A program made the position numbers and the translations under genes. A stretch of DNA of 64,000 nucleotides, from assembly GCF_958295425.1 (NCBI RefSeq), contig NC_081138.1, forward strand, positions 20,937,886 to 21,001,885, written 5' to 3'. Below, in pieces: positions 63,920-64,000 of this stretch. The stretch comes from Solea solea. Its lineage: Eukaryota > Chordata > Actinopteri > Pleuronectiformes > Soleidae. Every line of letters starts with the position of its first letter. The first letter of the stretch is position 1. A model generated the notes under the pieces. The model did not search any database. It worked only from the letters and a program-made list of their open reading frames with translations, and was not told where the DNA came from.

Positions 63920-64000
63920 CACTCAAACCAAAGCCTTGTTAGCTTTTTAAAATAATCAGGCAGTTGGATGATGAATGATTTAACAGGTATGGAAGGAAGG

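Larger units (their letters stand above)
61920..64000 (-). other. Intronic sequence upstream of the first visible taf4 exon
   Basis: No further exon can be supported. Purine-rich plus strand (61930-62290), an AT-rich middle (62340-63330), a C-run (63708-63724) and a (CA)n tract (63881-63911) are present. A possible 6-nt microexon at 62332-62337 is discussed in findings. The earlier taf4 exons must lie beyond 64000. Confidence 0.7.

Overview
This window looks like about 64 kb of a bony-fish (teleost) nuclear genome. It lies almost entirely inside one protein-coding gene transcribed from the minus strand. I recognise the gene as taf4, encoding TBP-associated factor 4, a core histone-fold subunit of the general transcription factor TFIID. 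Thirteen exons can be assembled between 61919 and position 1. All have GT-AG borders, their reading phases match at every junction, and they sum to 1680 nt, or 560 codons. The gene is open at both ends: the N-terminal exons and promoter lie beyond 64000. The last two or so codons, the stop and the 3' UTR lie before position 1. The teleost assignment rests on the diverged but clearly vertebrate TAF4 sequence, the very frequent CA/GT microsatellites, and several dispersed repeats that I recognise as common in fish genomes.

Layout in transcription order (high to low coordinates): a Ser/Pro-rich exon (61773-61919, less certain) and a Pro/Gln/Ala-rich exon (60517-60669). Next come two exons carrying the TAFH (NHR1) domain (59852-59974, 59323-59412). 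Three linker exons follow (58056-58259, 54276-54351, 53091-53205). The histone fold is in 47290-47459 and 42533-42663. A charged helical exon (39686-39811), a short KQKAKE exon (34633-34689) and an exon with a basic PRKKRKV motif (21173-21295) come next. The last exon (1-165) holds the conserved C terminus. Introns grow towards the 3' end: 13.3 kb (21296-34632) and 21.0 kb (166-21172) make up more than half the window.

Apart from these exons I see no second gene that I can support. The introns hold microsatellites, minisatellites, SINE-like and terminal-inverted-repeat elements, and hairpin-forming repeats. Some intronic segments look regulatory, with homeobox-type TAAT clusters, octamer-like motifs and one CRE plus TATA arrangement. 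No rRNA, CRISPR array, bacterial operon or virus was seen.

The most useful second-look items are four. Exons around the TAFH domain are all phase 0/0 and so skippable in frame. UG-repeat tracts lie beside the splice sites of two adjacent exons, one of which would shift the frame if skipped. There are two well-paired intronic hairpins (60974-61043, 38204-38263). There is also a candidate intronic promoter near 24551-24650.
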